In this document: piece after piece, positions 25,444 through 34,380 of the stretch
Position numbering within the stretch: the first letter of the stretch is position 1
How the letters are laid out: each line of letters starts with the position of its first letter
Assembly (NCBI RefSeq): GCF_900107795.1
Contig: NZ_FNRL01000012.1
Location: forward strand, 62,001-126,000
Origin: Chitinophaga terrae (ex Kim and Jung 2007)
GTDB lineage: Bacteria; Bacteroidota; Bacteroidia; Chitinophagales; Chitinophagaceae
DNA length: 64,000 nt
Direction of reading: 5' to 3'
The notes under the pieces: generated by a model
Seen by the model: only the letters and a program-made list of their open reading frames with translations
Database searches by the model: none
Told to the model about the DNA's origin: nothing
Translations under genes and position numbers: made by a program

Positions 25444-27642
25444 TCACCAGTTAATTGTCACCTGCTGATTGCCTGCAATCCGGTAAACTGCATGGCCATC
25501 GTCGGTAACATTACTGATCAATGTAACCGGCTCCCCATTCAATGTAAAACGGAAAGCAGGCAATGGTCTTCCATTATTCCTTATCATTACCAGGGTGCAG
25601 TACATCCTTTCATCTCCTTTCACCCTGAAGTCTGCCTGTTTATCCTTGTAGCAAAAATCTGCTATCGGATAATCCACATACAACATAAAATCCTCACCCG
25701 GCAATTTGAAGTAGTGACGAGGCACAATACAAAACGCATTCCCCGCGCCATATACTTCCTGCCCTACTTCCCCGCATTTTTCCCAGCCGTCGTGCAGGTC
25801 TTCCAACGCCACCCAGAGATCCGGGTCCACTTCCCCTGTTTTAGTGTCTTCGTGCAGCATTTCCCGTGGCAACATAGGCGGACAGTAGAAGCAGGCCCTG
25901 TCGATCAGGTACCGGATAAATTCTGCGGCCAGCAGCCGGATAGAAGGCAATACTGGTTCTTCATCTCCCAGCGCCAGGTATTCGTGTAAGGAACAGAACA
26001 CTTCATGCTCCTCGTAAACGGCCGTGTAAGGCGCGTCGTTCAGCGGAAACTGGGAAAAGAACGATGGAAAATGCTTTCCATACCCGTAGTTGCAATCCCA
26101 CAACCTGACATTCCGGAAAACATTGGCCAGGCAAAGGAAACTCAGATCCAGGTATTTGCGGTTGTGCGTGATCTTCCAAAGCCTGAGCAATGCTTTGGCT
26201 GCAAATGCAGTGTTATTGGCCTGGTAAAAAAGATCAAAGCCAAGGCCTTCCAGCGTATCGGCAGCCTTGCAGGCTTCATCCAGGTATTGTTGCTCTTTTG
26301 TTATCTCCCAGGCCTGCAACATAACCTGGGCATATAATCCTGCCACATCTTTCTCTCCTCCTTTACCAGGCTTTGTTTCCTCTTTTACCACTTCCAGGGT
26401 ATCCATCTTATAAAAAACAGGCCATTTGTAATTAAAGTGATGGGCAACGTTGATAGCAAACTGTATGGAGTCGAGAAATAGTTTCCTCGCCTGTTCGTCT
26501 CCTATTAATGCCAACCTGGAAAGATTTAACAAAGGATGATGCAGATACCAGGCATCCATTACCATTGGCTGCTTCTGCTCTTCTTCTCCATCCAGGATAT
26601 CTTTGGCGGCAGGCAGCCAGCGCATGACGGTTTTAATATCTGGGTTGTAAAACTCCGGCAATCCTTCTTTTACCTGTTCAATAACCGGTAAGTCCTGTTT
26701 ACTCCATTCCCTGTATTCAACAAGCGGAAGCAACACGGCCAGTTGCACCATTATTTCGGGCGGGGTTTTGTAATCACACAGGTAAGCATTCAGGTAAACC
26801 CGGCCTTTCACTTGCGTCCAGCAGCCATGCTTCTGCAGGTCGGCCAGGCTTTTCTCCAGTATATCCGGCCACTGCCTGTAATGAGTATCAGGCTTCGGCA
26901 AATGAAGATAGGCTGCAGCCAGCAGGTCCAGGAACTGCCGGGTGATCGCTGCTTCGTTATTTGCAGCTTTCTCATCAAATGCCACAAAAGCATCATTAAT
27001 GGTAACAGGTTGCCCGGCTGGTAAAGGATGGTCGAACGACACCGGAAGCGCCAATCCCAACTCCGGCCATTCGCCTCCTACCACTTCCGCTGCACTGGTA
27101 TGTGTGATCTCATTATAATCAGCAAGCGCAGTGAGGTTTTGCAGGTACAGTACTCCTCCCTCGCAAGGCTGGTCAAATGTAAGGTAAAGCAAGCCTGAAC
27201 GGGTTCCTTTCTGTTTTACCTGTACAGTTCCTTCGGGGTATGCTGTTGTTCCGTTTTTTGCCGGTATTACGATATCACGCGGCCAGAATGGTATGGTTAC
27301 ATCAAATCCCGGGGTCAATATCGTTTGATAATGCAATACGGGGTATCCGCCTTCCATAAATTTAATTTCTACTTTCATCTCTCCTACCAATGTCCGTACC
27401 TGCAAGGAGAGACCTGCCGGCGTCTGCGCTGATGACAGCACATCCAGGCTGCAATCGGCACAGAAGGCCGCCCTGAACAACATTGTAGCGCAGGACGACC
27501 AGCTGACAGAGATCCAGACCGCATCCGGTGTTGCGTGAACCCGGAAGGTATGCTTTCCAATTAATCGTTCATAAATAAATGGTACGGATGTATTGGCAAA
27601 CGTGCTACAGGCTGTGGCGGCCCAGGGTGATATCGCTTTCAT
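25444..27642 (-). CDS. Large cytoplasmic protein, possible alpha/alpha-toroid enzyme, function unknown
   Basis: About 732 residues with no signal peptide or membrane segment. I prefer the ATG at 27642 (MKAISPW), because the frame extends upstream only to a TTG. The first ~240 residues look beta-rich (a beta-sandwich). Residues about 250-620 hold many paired helices with Trp/Tyr-rich turns (PLLNLSRLALIGDEQARKL; QAWEITKEQQYLDEACKAA; LLRLWKITHNRKYLDLSFLC), a pattern typical of (alpha/alpha)6 toroids in carbohydrate-active enzymes. The C-terminus is again beta-rich. I cannot name the family or identify catalytic residues, so a glycosidase-like or lyase-like role is inference. It is transcribed away from the SDR gene region as a single gene. 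Confidence 0.7.
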   Translation of the reverse strand: MKAISPWAATACSTFANTSVPFIYERLIGKHTFRVHATPDAVWISVSWSSCATMLFRAAFCADCSLDVLSSAQTPAGLSLQVRTLVGEMKVEIKFMEGGYPVLHYQTILTPGFDVTIPFWPRDIVIPAKNGTTAYPEGTVQVKQKGTRSGLLYLTFDQPCEGGVLYLQNLTALADYNEITHTSAAEVVGGEWPELGLALPVSFDHPLPAGQPVTINDAFVAFDEKAANNEAAITRQFLDLLAAAYLHLPKPDTHYRQWPDILEKSLADLQKHGCWTQVKGRVYLNAYLCDYKTPPEIMVQLAVLLPLVEYREWSKQDLPVIEQVKEGLPEFYNPDIKTVMRWLPAAKDILDGEEEQKQPMVMDAWYLHHPLLNLSRLALIGDEQARKLFLDSIQFAINVAHHFNYKWPVFYKMDTLEVVKEETKPGKGGEKDVAGLYAQVMLQAWEITKEQQYLDEACKAADTLEGLGFDLFYQANNTAFAAKALLRLWKITHNRKYLDLSFLCLANVFRNVRLWDCNYGYGKHFPSFFSQFPLNDAPYTAVYEEHEVFCSLHEYLALGDEEPVLPSIRLLAAEFIRYLIDRACFYCPPMLPREMLHEDTKTGEVDPDLWVALEDLHDGWEKCGEVGQEVYGAGNAFCIVPRHYFKLPGEDFMLYVDYPIADFCYKDKQADFRVKGDERMYCTLVMIRNNGRPLPAFRFTLNGEPVTLISNVTDDGHAVYRIAGNQQVTINW

Positions 27643-27756
27643 AACTTTATCTGTTAATTTTCCACTTACATGCTGAAGAAGTATAGCCAATAATCCAGGG
27701 CATCAGAAAATCATGCCACCGGTTTCAGGGTTATTTAAAGATCAATGCGCAGGTTA

Positions 27757-28524
27757 TCAGATCATCTGCAAATGCGGCCGTATCTTCATTTCCACCACAT
27801 CGCAACGGGTTGGCTGACTGAGCGCATACAATATTGCTGCTGCGATATCGTCCGCTTTCAGCATTTTTAATTCATCTATCTGTTGCTCCTGTTCCTCAGG
27901 TGGGATAGGCTGCATATCTGTACCAACGGCCCCTGGCTCGATCAACGTCACTTTAATACCGAGTTCATTCACTTCCTTGCGCAGGCTTTCAGAGAATCCC
28001 TGGATCGCGGATTTGGTAGCCACATATACCGAGCTGTCCTTTTCCCTTACATCTGCGCTCATTGATCCAACCTGGATGATATGTCCTCTCCTATGCACCT
28101 GCATCCGGCTGATGGCTTGCCGGGCGCAGCTCATATATCCCAGCAGGTTGATGTTGACCACCTTCTGCCAATCTTCTCTTGACTCGCTCATCAATCCATT
28201 ATAGGCTATTGCAGCATTGTTGATCAGGATGTCCAGCTTGTTAAAGTGATTATCTACCACTTTAAAAACTTCTTCTATCCCTTCTTCTGTTCCCAGATCG
28301 GCATTCACCGGATATACATCTGCAGATGGGGCTTCCTGTTGCAGCGATACCATGGTATCTTCAAGGTGTCGGGGATCCTGCCCGACAATGATCAACCGGG
28401 CGCCCTGCTTCGCCAGCAAATGCGCGGTTGCCCTGCCAATACCAGCGCTGCCGCCGGTTAATAAAATAGATTTCCCTTCCATGCTCGTTGGGAGGTAATT
28501 CAGTAAAGAAACGGACGTGCTCAT
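27757..28524 (-). CDS. Short-chain dehydrogenase/reductase
   Basis: A 255-residue classical SDR. The nucleotide motif TGGSAGIG is at 23-30, NNAA at 102-105 replaces the usual NNAG, and the active site has Ser154 with Tyr167 and Lys171 (YVATK). A 20-residue N-terminal extension precedes the Rossmann fold. The substrate is unknown. It lies upstream of the 732-residue protein on the same strand with a 114-base gap, so co-transcription is possible but not evident. Confidence 0.88.
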   Translation of the reverse strand: MSTSVSLLNYLPTSMEGKSILLTGGSAGIGRATAHLLAKQGARLIIVGQDPRHLEDTMVSLQQEAPSADVYPVNADLGTEEGIEEVFKVVDNHFNKLDILINNAAIAYNGLMSESREDWQKVVNINLLGYMSCARQAISRMQVHRRGHIIQVGSMSADVREKDSSVYVATKSAIQGFSESLRKEVNELGIKVTLIEPGAVGTDMQPIPPEEQEQQIDELKMLKADDIAAAILYALSQPTRCDVVEMKIRPHLQMI

Positions 28525-28663
28525 AAGACTTTTGTTAATGGTTAAATGGAAAAATCAGGTTTTCACAACAGGTGTGACGCCAAGAATTGTACCACGCAAT
28601 ACGTATACCGTTGAACGTTAGCCTGCTGAAAACGGCTGCCTGTGCTTACTCCAGGGACATCAA

Positions 28664-28690
28664 CAAAAAAGCACATCCACAGATGTGCCT
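28664..28690 (-). terminator. Terminator of the DUF2306 gene
   Basis: On the minus strand a 7-bp stem (GCACATC / GATGTGC, 28671-28688) with a 4-base loop is followed by six T residues (28665-28670). It lies just beyond the DUF2306 stop codon. Confidence 0.75.
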
Positions 28691-28744
28691 TTTATAAATT
28701 CTCATAACGCTTGTAAAATCCCGCCGGCGTGCCATTTGCCGCTG

Positions 28745-29410
28745 CTATCTTCTTTTCTTTACAAAGCTGCTCCGGACAATTTCATAAGTATACAATGGCA
28801 GGGCCCATCCCATCCAGAACAGGGGAACCGTTACCGCCTCGAAGCTCCCCAGTTGCTGCACATAAGGTATTTTATAAACATACCCCGAAATGAGGAAGGC
28901 AACCGTTACCAGGTAACTTCTTATCATCCATTCCTTGTGCAGCTTAAATTGTTTTTTTACCGCAGTATACCATGCTATAAAACTTGAGCTGATCCATACG
29001 CTGGCCCATACCTGCAGGGTAAATGCGTAAGCCCAATTGACCATATAAGCAGTTGTTGAGGCCAGTACAAGGGCCGAAAGACTGCTAACCAAAATAGCCA
29101 GCAGGTACACATATCCTATATACCGGTGCAGCTTCATGCTGTACTGGCGTAATTTAGGCCAGAACTGAACCAGCCCGGTGACCAGCGCGCCTCCGCCGGC
29201 GGTAATATGCGCTACCAGGAACCAACGCTGATCATAGTATTTTCCCAATGCTTCCGGCGTCATCTGCAAATAATGATCTGCCCCATGCATGAACAACCAG
29301 GTCAGTATGCCTACCGAAATCCATATCAGCAAAGGTAAGAGATCACGAAACCCAAGGTCCAGCCGGTCTTTTGCTTTTAATTCGTTTTGTATTTCCATCC
29401 TTAAATTCAT
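28745..29410 (-). CDS. DUF2306 family membrane protein
   Basis: A 221-residue inner-membrane protein with about six hydrophobic segments. HITAGGGALVTGLVQFWP followed by LHRYIGYVYLLAILVSS is the conserved core of DUF2306, with histidines placed as in heme-binding membrane proteins. A redox or heme-related role is possible but unproven. It is divergent from an HxlR-type regulator across 121 bases, so it is the likely target of that regulator. Confidence 0.85.
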   Translation of the reverse strand: MNLRMEIQNELKAKDRLDLGFRDLLPLLIWISVGILTWLFMHGADHYLQMTPEALGKYYDQRWFLVAHITAGGGALVTGLVQFWPKLRQYSMKLHRYIGYVYLLAILVSSLSALVLASTTAYMVNWAYAFTLQVWASVWISSSFIAWYTAVKKQFKLHKEWMIRSYLVTVAFLISGYVYKIPYVQQLGSFEAVTVPLFWMGWALPLYTYEIVRSSFVKKRR

Positions 29411-29531
29411 TTAATACAACAACAAATATCACAGGAAGAAAAAACCAGGACAATAACCGAAAAAAGATTCGGTATGTCCCCGCTTCACGCTAATAAGAAG
29501 AATAACTAACTTTAGGAAGAATATTGAAGAT

Positions 29532-29912
29532 ATGTACACAAAGAAAATACAGGAAGACCTGGACTGCGGGATGGTGCTTACCATGAAGGTACTGGGCGGC
29601 AAATGGAAATGCTGCATACTGGATGCTATTCATAAAGGCATGAACCGTCCCAGCGCTATTGCCAGGTATATACCCGAAGCATCTCAACGGGTCATTGAAA
29701 TGCAACTGGCAGAACTGCTCTTCTTTGGCGCGATAGAAAAATGCCCTGAAACTACGCCTGTTTATCCTAAAAGAACAGAATACCGCCTGACCAGCCTGGG
29801 TGAAAGCCTCTTGCCCCTTGTTGCCTATATAGATGAATGGGGACTTAAAAATGCCGGTGTTATTAAGGCCAGGCTCAATGAGCTGGAAGATTGCGCGCCC
29901 GTTTCCCTATAA
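29532..29912 (+). CDS. HxlR family winged-helix transcriptional regulator
   Basis: A 126-residue regulator with the HxlR pattern: LGGKWKCCILDAIHKGMNRPSAIARYIP (about 22-49), a recognition helix in SQRVIEMQLAELLFFGAIE, and a wing with YRLTSLGESLLPLV. The two adjacent Cys residues (27-28) are in the first helix, where redox-sensing HxlR proteins often carry a Cys. It is divergent from the DUF2306 gene and probably controls it. I do not see a convincing operator palindrome between them. Confidence 0.88.
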   Translation: MYTKKIQEDLDCGMVLTMKVLGGKWKCCILDAIHKGMNRPSAIARYIPEASQRVIEMQLAELLFFGAIEKCPETTPVYPKRTEYRLTSLGESLLPLVAYIDEWGLKNAGVIKARLNELEDCAPVSL

Positions 29913-29916
29913 CAGG

Positions 29917-32298
29917 CTAGTCGTTCCGCAGGCTTTTAACAGGATTCATAGTGGCCGCTTTTATAGACTGCAGGCCGATGGTGCATACTGCCACAGCGAC
30001 CAGTAACAAACCCGTTACAGCAAATGCCCACCAGGGAATGTTAACCCGGTATGCGAAATCCTGCAGCCAGGTGTTCATCGCCCACCATGCCAGCGGCGTT
30101 GCAATCACAATCGCAACGATCACCAGCTTCACAAAGTCGCGGGTCAGCAACTGCACAATACCCCCTACGCTGGAACCAAGTACTTTCCGGATACCTATTT
30201 CGCGGGTACGGCGGGATACATTGTAAGCTGTTAATCCCATCAGTCCAAGGCAGGTAATAAAAAGGGTAAATATTGAAAAAACATTCACAATCTTACCCAG
30301 CGTCGCGTCTGCCTGGTATTGCTGGTTAAAGGTATCGTTAAGGAAGAAATATTCGAAGGGGTGAACAGGAAAACGGGCATGCCACTTCTCTTCCATGGCA
30401 GACAAAGTATTCCTGAAGTCCTGACCGGTTATTTTCATCACGAAGTAACGACCGTCATTTCCCGCGTTGTAATGTATCATTGGCAGCAACGCTTCTTTCA
30501 GTCCCCGCTGGTGGAAGTTCTTTATCACTCCAACTACCACCGGATGTTCTCCGTAAAAATTCAACCGCTGACCAATGGCCGCATCGGGGCTGCTGAAGCC
30601 CAGCCGCTTGCTGGCTTCTTCGTTAATGATCACCGCATTCATATAGTTGGCCGGTCCGGTAAAATTGCTGCCAGCCGCCATTTCCATATCCAGGGTTTTA
30701 ACAAAGCTGGTATCTATCCCATATACGTAATAGTTATAGCTGGAATTCCTGGTATCTCCCATCCTGGTTACACTGGAAGTGGTGGAAAGATTATCTAAAC
30801 CTAATCCCGGCACACAACCGGCTACAGATACTTTGCTGATGCCGGCCAGCTGTTGCAGGTCGTTTCTGAACGCCGCCACGGAAGTACTGTCGTTCTGCAG
30901 ATCGGGCGTTCTCAATACCAATACCTGGTTGATATCCATGCCCAGGCTTTGCCGGCGCATAAAAGACAATTGCCGGTATACGATAAGAGAGGCGATGAGC
31001 ACTACGGAAGCAACGGTGAATTGTCCTACTACCAACATTTTTCTCAAGCCACCTCCTTGCCGGTTGCCGGTGAAACTGCGACTCAACGCGCTGAGCGCTT
31101 GAGTTGACGACAGCGCATAAGCGGGATAAACACCCGATAACAAGGCATTAAGCACAAATAAACCGCCGCAGATCAGCCAGAAGGAAGGCGATGTAAAAAT
31201 ACCTGCGGTAGCGGCCTTGCCAACCAAACTGGCATAGAAAGGCAACGATAATTGCACCAGTAACAACGCAAGCAGGAAAGCCAGGAAATTTACGATAAGG
31301 GCTTCTGTAAGGAATTGAAGGATCAGCGTCCAACGGGTTGCTCCGAGTATCTTTTTGATGCTGGATTCTTTCATCCGTTCGCCCGACCTGGCGGTAGTAA
31401 GATTTACATAGTTTATGATCCCTACCAGGAGTACCAGGAAGGCCACTATTTCAAGGAATTTAACGGTTTTAGCGTCGCCGTTCACTTCAGGCTCAAATGT
31501 TTTCCTGGAATATAAATGAATATCCCTGATCGGTTCTGCACTGTAAACATTGGTCTTCAACCTGGGCACCGTTTTACAGATCGCAGCCAGCCTGGCGTTG
31601 AAAGCGGCAAGATCGGTTCCCGGTTGCATCTCCAGGTAAGTAAAATTATTATTGCCGTTCCAGCTGCTCAGATCATACCCTCCTGCCTCTAAAAAACGGA
31701 GGGTAACCAGGAGATTGTATTTAAGATGGGTATTGCCTGGCAGATCTTCTACCACTCCCGAAACGGTAACAGTTCTGCCCAGCAATTTCAGTGTTTGGCC
31801 AACCGGATCGGCGTCTCCGAAGTATTTACGGGCGGCGGAAGCAGTAAGCACGGCATCCATAGGGCCTTTCAGCGCTTTTGAAGAATCGCCTGCTATAAAT
31901 TTCCTGTTGAAGATAGAAAACATAGAGGGATCTACTGCGTAGATGCCGGTTTCGAGAAATGCCTTTTGTTGTGCTGTACTTACCTCGCATTGTTCGATAC
32001 GCTGTACACGCACATAATCTTTTACTTCAGGCAACTGCGCTTTCAGCAATGGGGCCAGCGGAGGGTGGGTCTCGCAATCCGTGGTTACATAGGTATTGTC
32101 TTTATACAGGTTTAACGTTACCCTGTAAATATTGTCAGCCTTCTTATAGATCTTTTCATAGCTGCGTTCGAATTGCACATAGTGAATGATCAACAGGAAT
32201 GCCGCTATAGCCACGGCCAGTCCAACAACATTCAGCAACGTATAAACACGGTCTTTGCGCAGGTTACGTACTGCAAGTTTCAGGTCTTGAAGGTTCAT
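29917..32298 (-). CDS. FtsX/MacB-type ABC transporter permease
   Basis: A 793-residue permease in the Bacteroidota format. Two MacB-like units each contain a periplasmic core domain (about 45-255 and 445-615). The first is followed by a three-helix FtsX domain (about 285-405) and the last FtsX domain occupies about 670-785. ISRRTREIGIRKVLGSSVGGIV near residue 690 is the signature of this group. The partner ATPase is not adjacent. The N-terminus (LQDLKLAVRNLRKDRVYTLLNVVGLAVAIAAF) is canonical. Function is probably lipoprotein or substrate extrusion or mechanotransmission, unknown here. A 14-bp inverted repeat lies just upstream of its start. Confidence 0.9.
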   Translation of the reverse strand: MNLQDLKLAVRNLRKDRVYTLLNVVGLAVAIAAFLLIIHYVQFERSYEKIYKKADNIYRVTLNLYKDNTYVTTDCETHPPLAPLLKAQLPEVKDYVRVQRIEQCEVSTAQQKAFLETGIYAVDPSMFSIFNRKFIAGDSSKALKGPMDAVLTASAARKYFGDADPVGQTLKLLGRTVTVSGVVEDLPGNTHLKYNLLVTLRFLEAGGYDLSSWNGNNNFTYLEMQPGTDLAAFNARLAAICKTVPRLKTNVYSAEPIRDIHLYSRKTFEPEVNGDAKTVKFLEIVAFLVLLVGIINYVNLTTARSGERMKESSIKKILGATRWTLILQFLTEALIVNFLAFLLALLLVQLSLPFYASLVGKAATAGIFTSPSFWLICGGLFVLNALLSGVYPAYALSSTQALSALSRSFTGNRQGGGLRKMLVVGQFTVASVVLIASLIVYRQLSFMRRQSLGMDINQVLVLRTPDLQNDSTSVAAFRNDLQQLAGISKVSVAGCVPGLGLDNLSTTSSVTRMGDTRNSSYNYYVYGIDTSFVKTLDMEMAAGSNFTGPANYMNAVIINEEASKRLGFSSPDAAIGQRLNFYGEHPVVVGVIKNFHQRGLKEALLPMIHYNAGNDGRYFVMKITGQDFRNTLSAMEEKWHARFPVHPFEYFFLNDTFNQQYQADATLGKIVNVFSIFTLFITCLGLMGLTAYNVSRRTREIGIRKVLGSSVGGIVQLLTRDFVKLVIVAIVIATPLAWWAMNTWLQDFAYRVNIPWWAFAVTGLLLVAVAVCTIGLQSIKAATMNPVKSLRND

Positions 32299-32305
32299 TG
32301 TATAA

Positions 32306-32359
32306 AATTAGATAGATAGCCGGAAAAAAGCAGGCTTTATGCCAACTATCTATCTAATT
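32306..32359. repeat. 14-bp inverted repeat in front of the FtsX permease
   Basis: AATTAGATAGATAG (32306-32319) and CTATCTATCTAATT (32346-32359) are perfect inverted repeats separated by 26 bases, starting 8 bases before the permease ATG. A further ATCTATCTAC copy follows at about 32368-32377. It could be an operator with half-sites or an mRNA hairpin in the leader. Confidence 0.6.
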
Positions 32360-32417
32360 CATTTTCAATCTATCTACCATCTCCTTTATGTCCATAAACG
32401 GACAGGAATGTCCGGAA

Positions 32418-33416
32418 TCAGGTCCTGATCTCCCTTCTCATAAAAAGAAAATAAGCTAATGCAAAGCAGGCTGTTGTTGCCGCCAGCAATCCTGTTACCT
32501 GTGGCCATACGATCATCAGGCTTTCTTTCAGTGGCAAAGGTGCAGGGATGGCGCCGGCCATTTGCTCCATTGTTAACGGGCCAAGACTTCTTACAGAAGG
32601 CATCAGCAAGGTAGTGGCGGCATCGGTGTACAACTGGCTGGGAGCTACCCTGAGCAAGGAAAGCACCAGGTTATTGTAAGCAATAATGCTATCCTGCTGC
32701 AGGTAGGCCGGATCGGGAAGTATGGCGTTCATGATCATGTTTACGATGATCTGGTAGAAGATGGTAAAGAAGAGCCATATGCCGATAGCGGTAAGCGCAG
32801 ATGTAGCCGCATGCCTGAATTTCACCGACAGGGTAATGGCCAGGCTTAGCCAGAAACCAACGTAGATGACGCTTAACACCGCGAAGGCCAGTATCCTGAA
32901 TAGTTCAGACGCTTCCAGCGGCGCACCGGTAATGATCATTCCCCCGCCTATCATCAGCAATACCAGGCTAAAGAAAAGCGTACCTATCACTTTCAGCGCT
33001 GCATAAAACTTAGCCAGCAGCAGGTTATCGCGGTACACCGGCTGGGCCATCAGGCGAATAAGCGTTCCATTGTTCTTTTCTGCATTTATTGCATCAAAGC
33101 CCAGGGCAATGCCCAGCAAGGGGCCCAGGAAACTTATAAATATATGAAAGGTAGGCAGCGTATTATCTGAAGTGGTCAGCAATTTCAGGTAAACGAAGAT
33201 ACGGTCGGGATCATTGAGATTGGTGGCCGCCTTCCTGATATTGCTCAACGAAACGTACATAGCCCCGATAAAAGTAAGCAGGATCAATACCAGCATTATA
33301 ATAAACCGCCAGCTCCTGATGTGGTCTCCCACTTCCTTGCGGACCATTACCCGGAAAGGACTGGCAGGTGCATGTTGCCTGAAAAAAGGATTGAAAGCGA
33401 TTAGTGACTTCATCAT
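32418..33416 (-). CDS. ABC-2 type transporter permease
   Basis: A 332-residue membrane protein with six transmembrane segments and a cytoplasmic N-terminus (VRKEVGDHIRSWRFIIMLVLILLTF). FDAINAEKNNGTL near residue 110 is the conserved motif of the NosY/GldF-like ABC-2 permeases. It overlaps the ATPase gene by four bases, a sign of coupled translation, so the two form one exporter. Together with the NEW3-domain protein they are the 3' end of a three-gene unit. The substrate is unknown. Confidence 0.9.
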   Translation of the reverse strand: MMKSLIAFNPFFRQHAPASPFRVMVRKEVGDHIRSWRFIIMLVLILLTFIGAMYVSLSNIRKAATNLNDPDRIFVYLKLLTTSDNTLPTFHIFISFLGPLLGIALGFDAINAEKNNGTLIRLMAQPVYRDNLLLAKFYAALKVIGTLFFSLVLLMIGGGMIITGAPLEASELFRILAFAVLSVIYVGFWLSLAITLSVKFRHAATSALTAIGIWLFFTIFYQIIVNMIMNAILPDPAYLQQDSIIAYNNLVLSLLRVAPSQLYTDAATTLLMPSVRSLGPLTMEQMAGAIPAPLPLKESLMIVWPQVTGLLAATTACFALAYFLFMRREIRT

Positions 33417-34375
33417 TGAACATGTTTTTTGGCATTATTCTCAAAAAAGCGCTGGTAAATTTCATCCAAGCCATATTCTTTTTTCTGTACACCGGTGACG
33501 TTTAAACCTTTGTGAACAAAGAAACGGACAATATCGGGAGTAATGTCCTGGCTGCACGATAATTCTACGCCATATTCGCTGGTTGCGGCCTTGTTGACAT
33601 GCTCCAGTTGCTGCAACTCCTGTTGCAATGCCTGGGCGTTTGCCAGGGGCTCCCTGACCGTAACCTGGATCACATACGATTCTTTGCCGAAGAGGTTTCC
33701 CGACAGGGTATCTATGTTACCCTCCATCAGCAGCTGTCCTTCTACGAATATGCCTACACGGTCGCAGATCTGTTGCATCTGGTGCAGGTGATGCGATGAT
33801 AATAAAACGGTGAGCCCTTGTTGCCGGCTCAACTGGCGGATCAGCACCAGGAATTCTTTTATCCCGGCAGGGTCTATACCCAGGGTAGGCTCGTCCAGTA
33901 TCATCACTTCCGGTTCCCGGATCAGGAGATCTGCCAGCGCCAGGCGCTGTTTCATACCACGAGAATAGGCGCCTGTTTTCTTATACAGTTCATCGCCCAG
34001 GCCAACCAGTTCCATTGTTTCCCGCGCCTTTACCGCTATCTTTTCTTCCGGGATGCCCGACAAACGGCCTATATACATCAGGTTTTCCAGGGCCGTCATG
34101 TTATCATAAAACCCTACGTTATCCGGCATGTAACCCACTTTCCTTTTCACGGCGATGGGATTATTGGTAGCGTTGATACCACATACCAGGGCTTCGCCGG
34201 AAGTAGGTTCCGACAAGCCCAGCATCATCAGGATAGTAGTGGTTTTACCGGCGCCATTAGGACCCAGCAAACCAAATATTTCTCCTTTATTTATTTTAAG
34301 GGATAGATTTTCGACAGCTTTCTTTGATCCGTAATGTTTCGATAGCCCGTTCAGTTGAATGATTGGATTTTCCAT
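33413..34375 (-). CDS. ABC transporter ATP-binding protein
   Basis: A 320-residue ATPase. Walker A GPNGAGKTT is at 38-46, the signature YSRGMKQRLALA at 137-148, and Walker B VMILDEPT at 157-164. A C-terminal extension of about 100 residues (from about 220) is common in ABC-2 partner ATPases. It energises the permease whose start overlaps its stop, and it lies five bases after the NEW3-domain gene. No transported substrate can be inferred. Confidence 0.93.
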   Translation of the reverse strand: MENPIIQLNGLSKHYGSKKAVENLSLKINKGEIFGLLGPNGAGKTTTILMMLGLSEPTSGEALVCGINATNNPIAVKRKVGYMPDNVGFYDNMTALENLMYIGRLSGIPEEKIAVKARETMELVGLGDELYKKTGAYSRGMKQRLALADLLIREPEVMILDEPTLGIDPAGIKEFLVLIRQLSRQQGLTVLLSSHHLHQMQQICDRVGIFVEGQLLMEGNIDTLSGNLFGKESYVIQVTVREPLANAQALQQELQQLEHVNKAATSEYGVELSCSQDITPDIVRFFVHKGLNVTGVQKKEYGLDEIYQRFFENNAKKHVQ

Positions 34376-34380
34376 AACGC

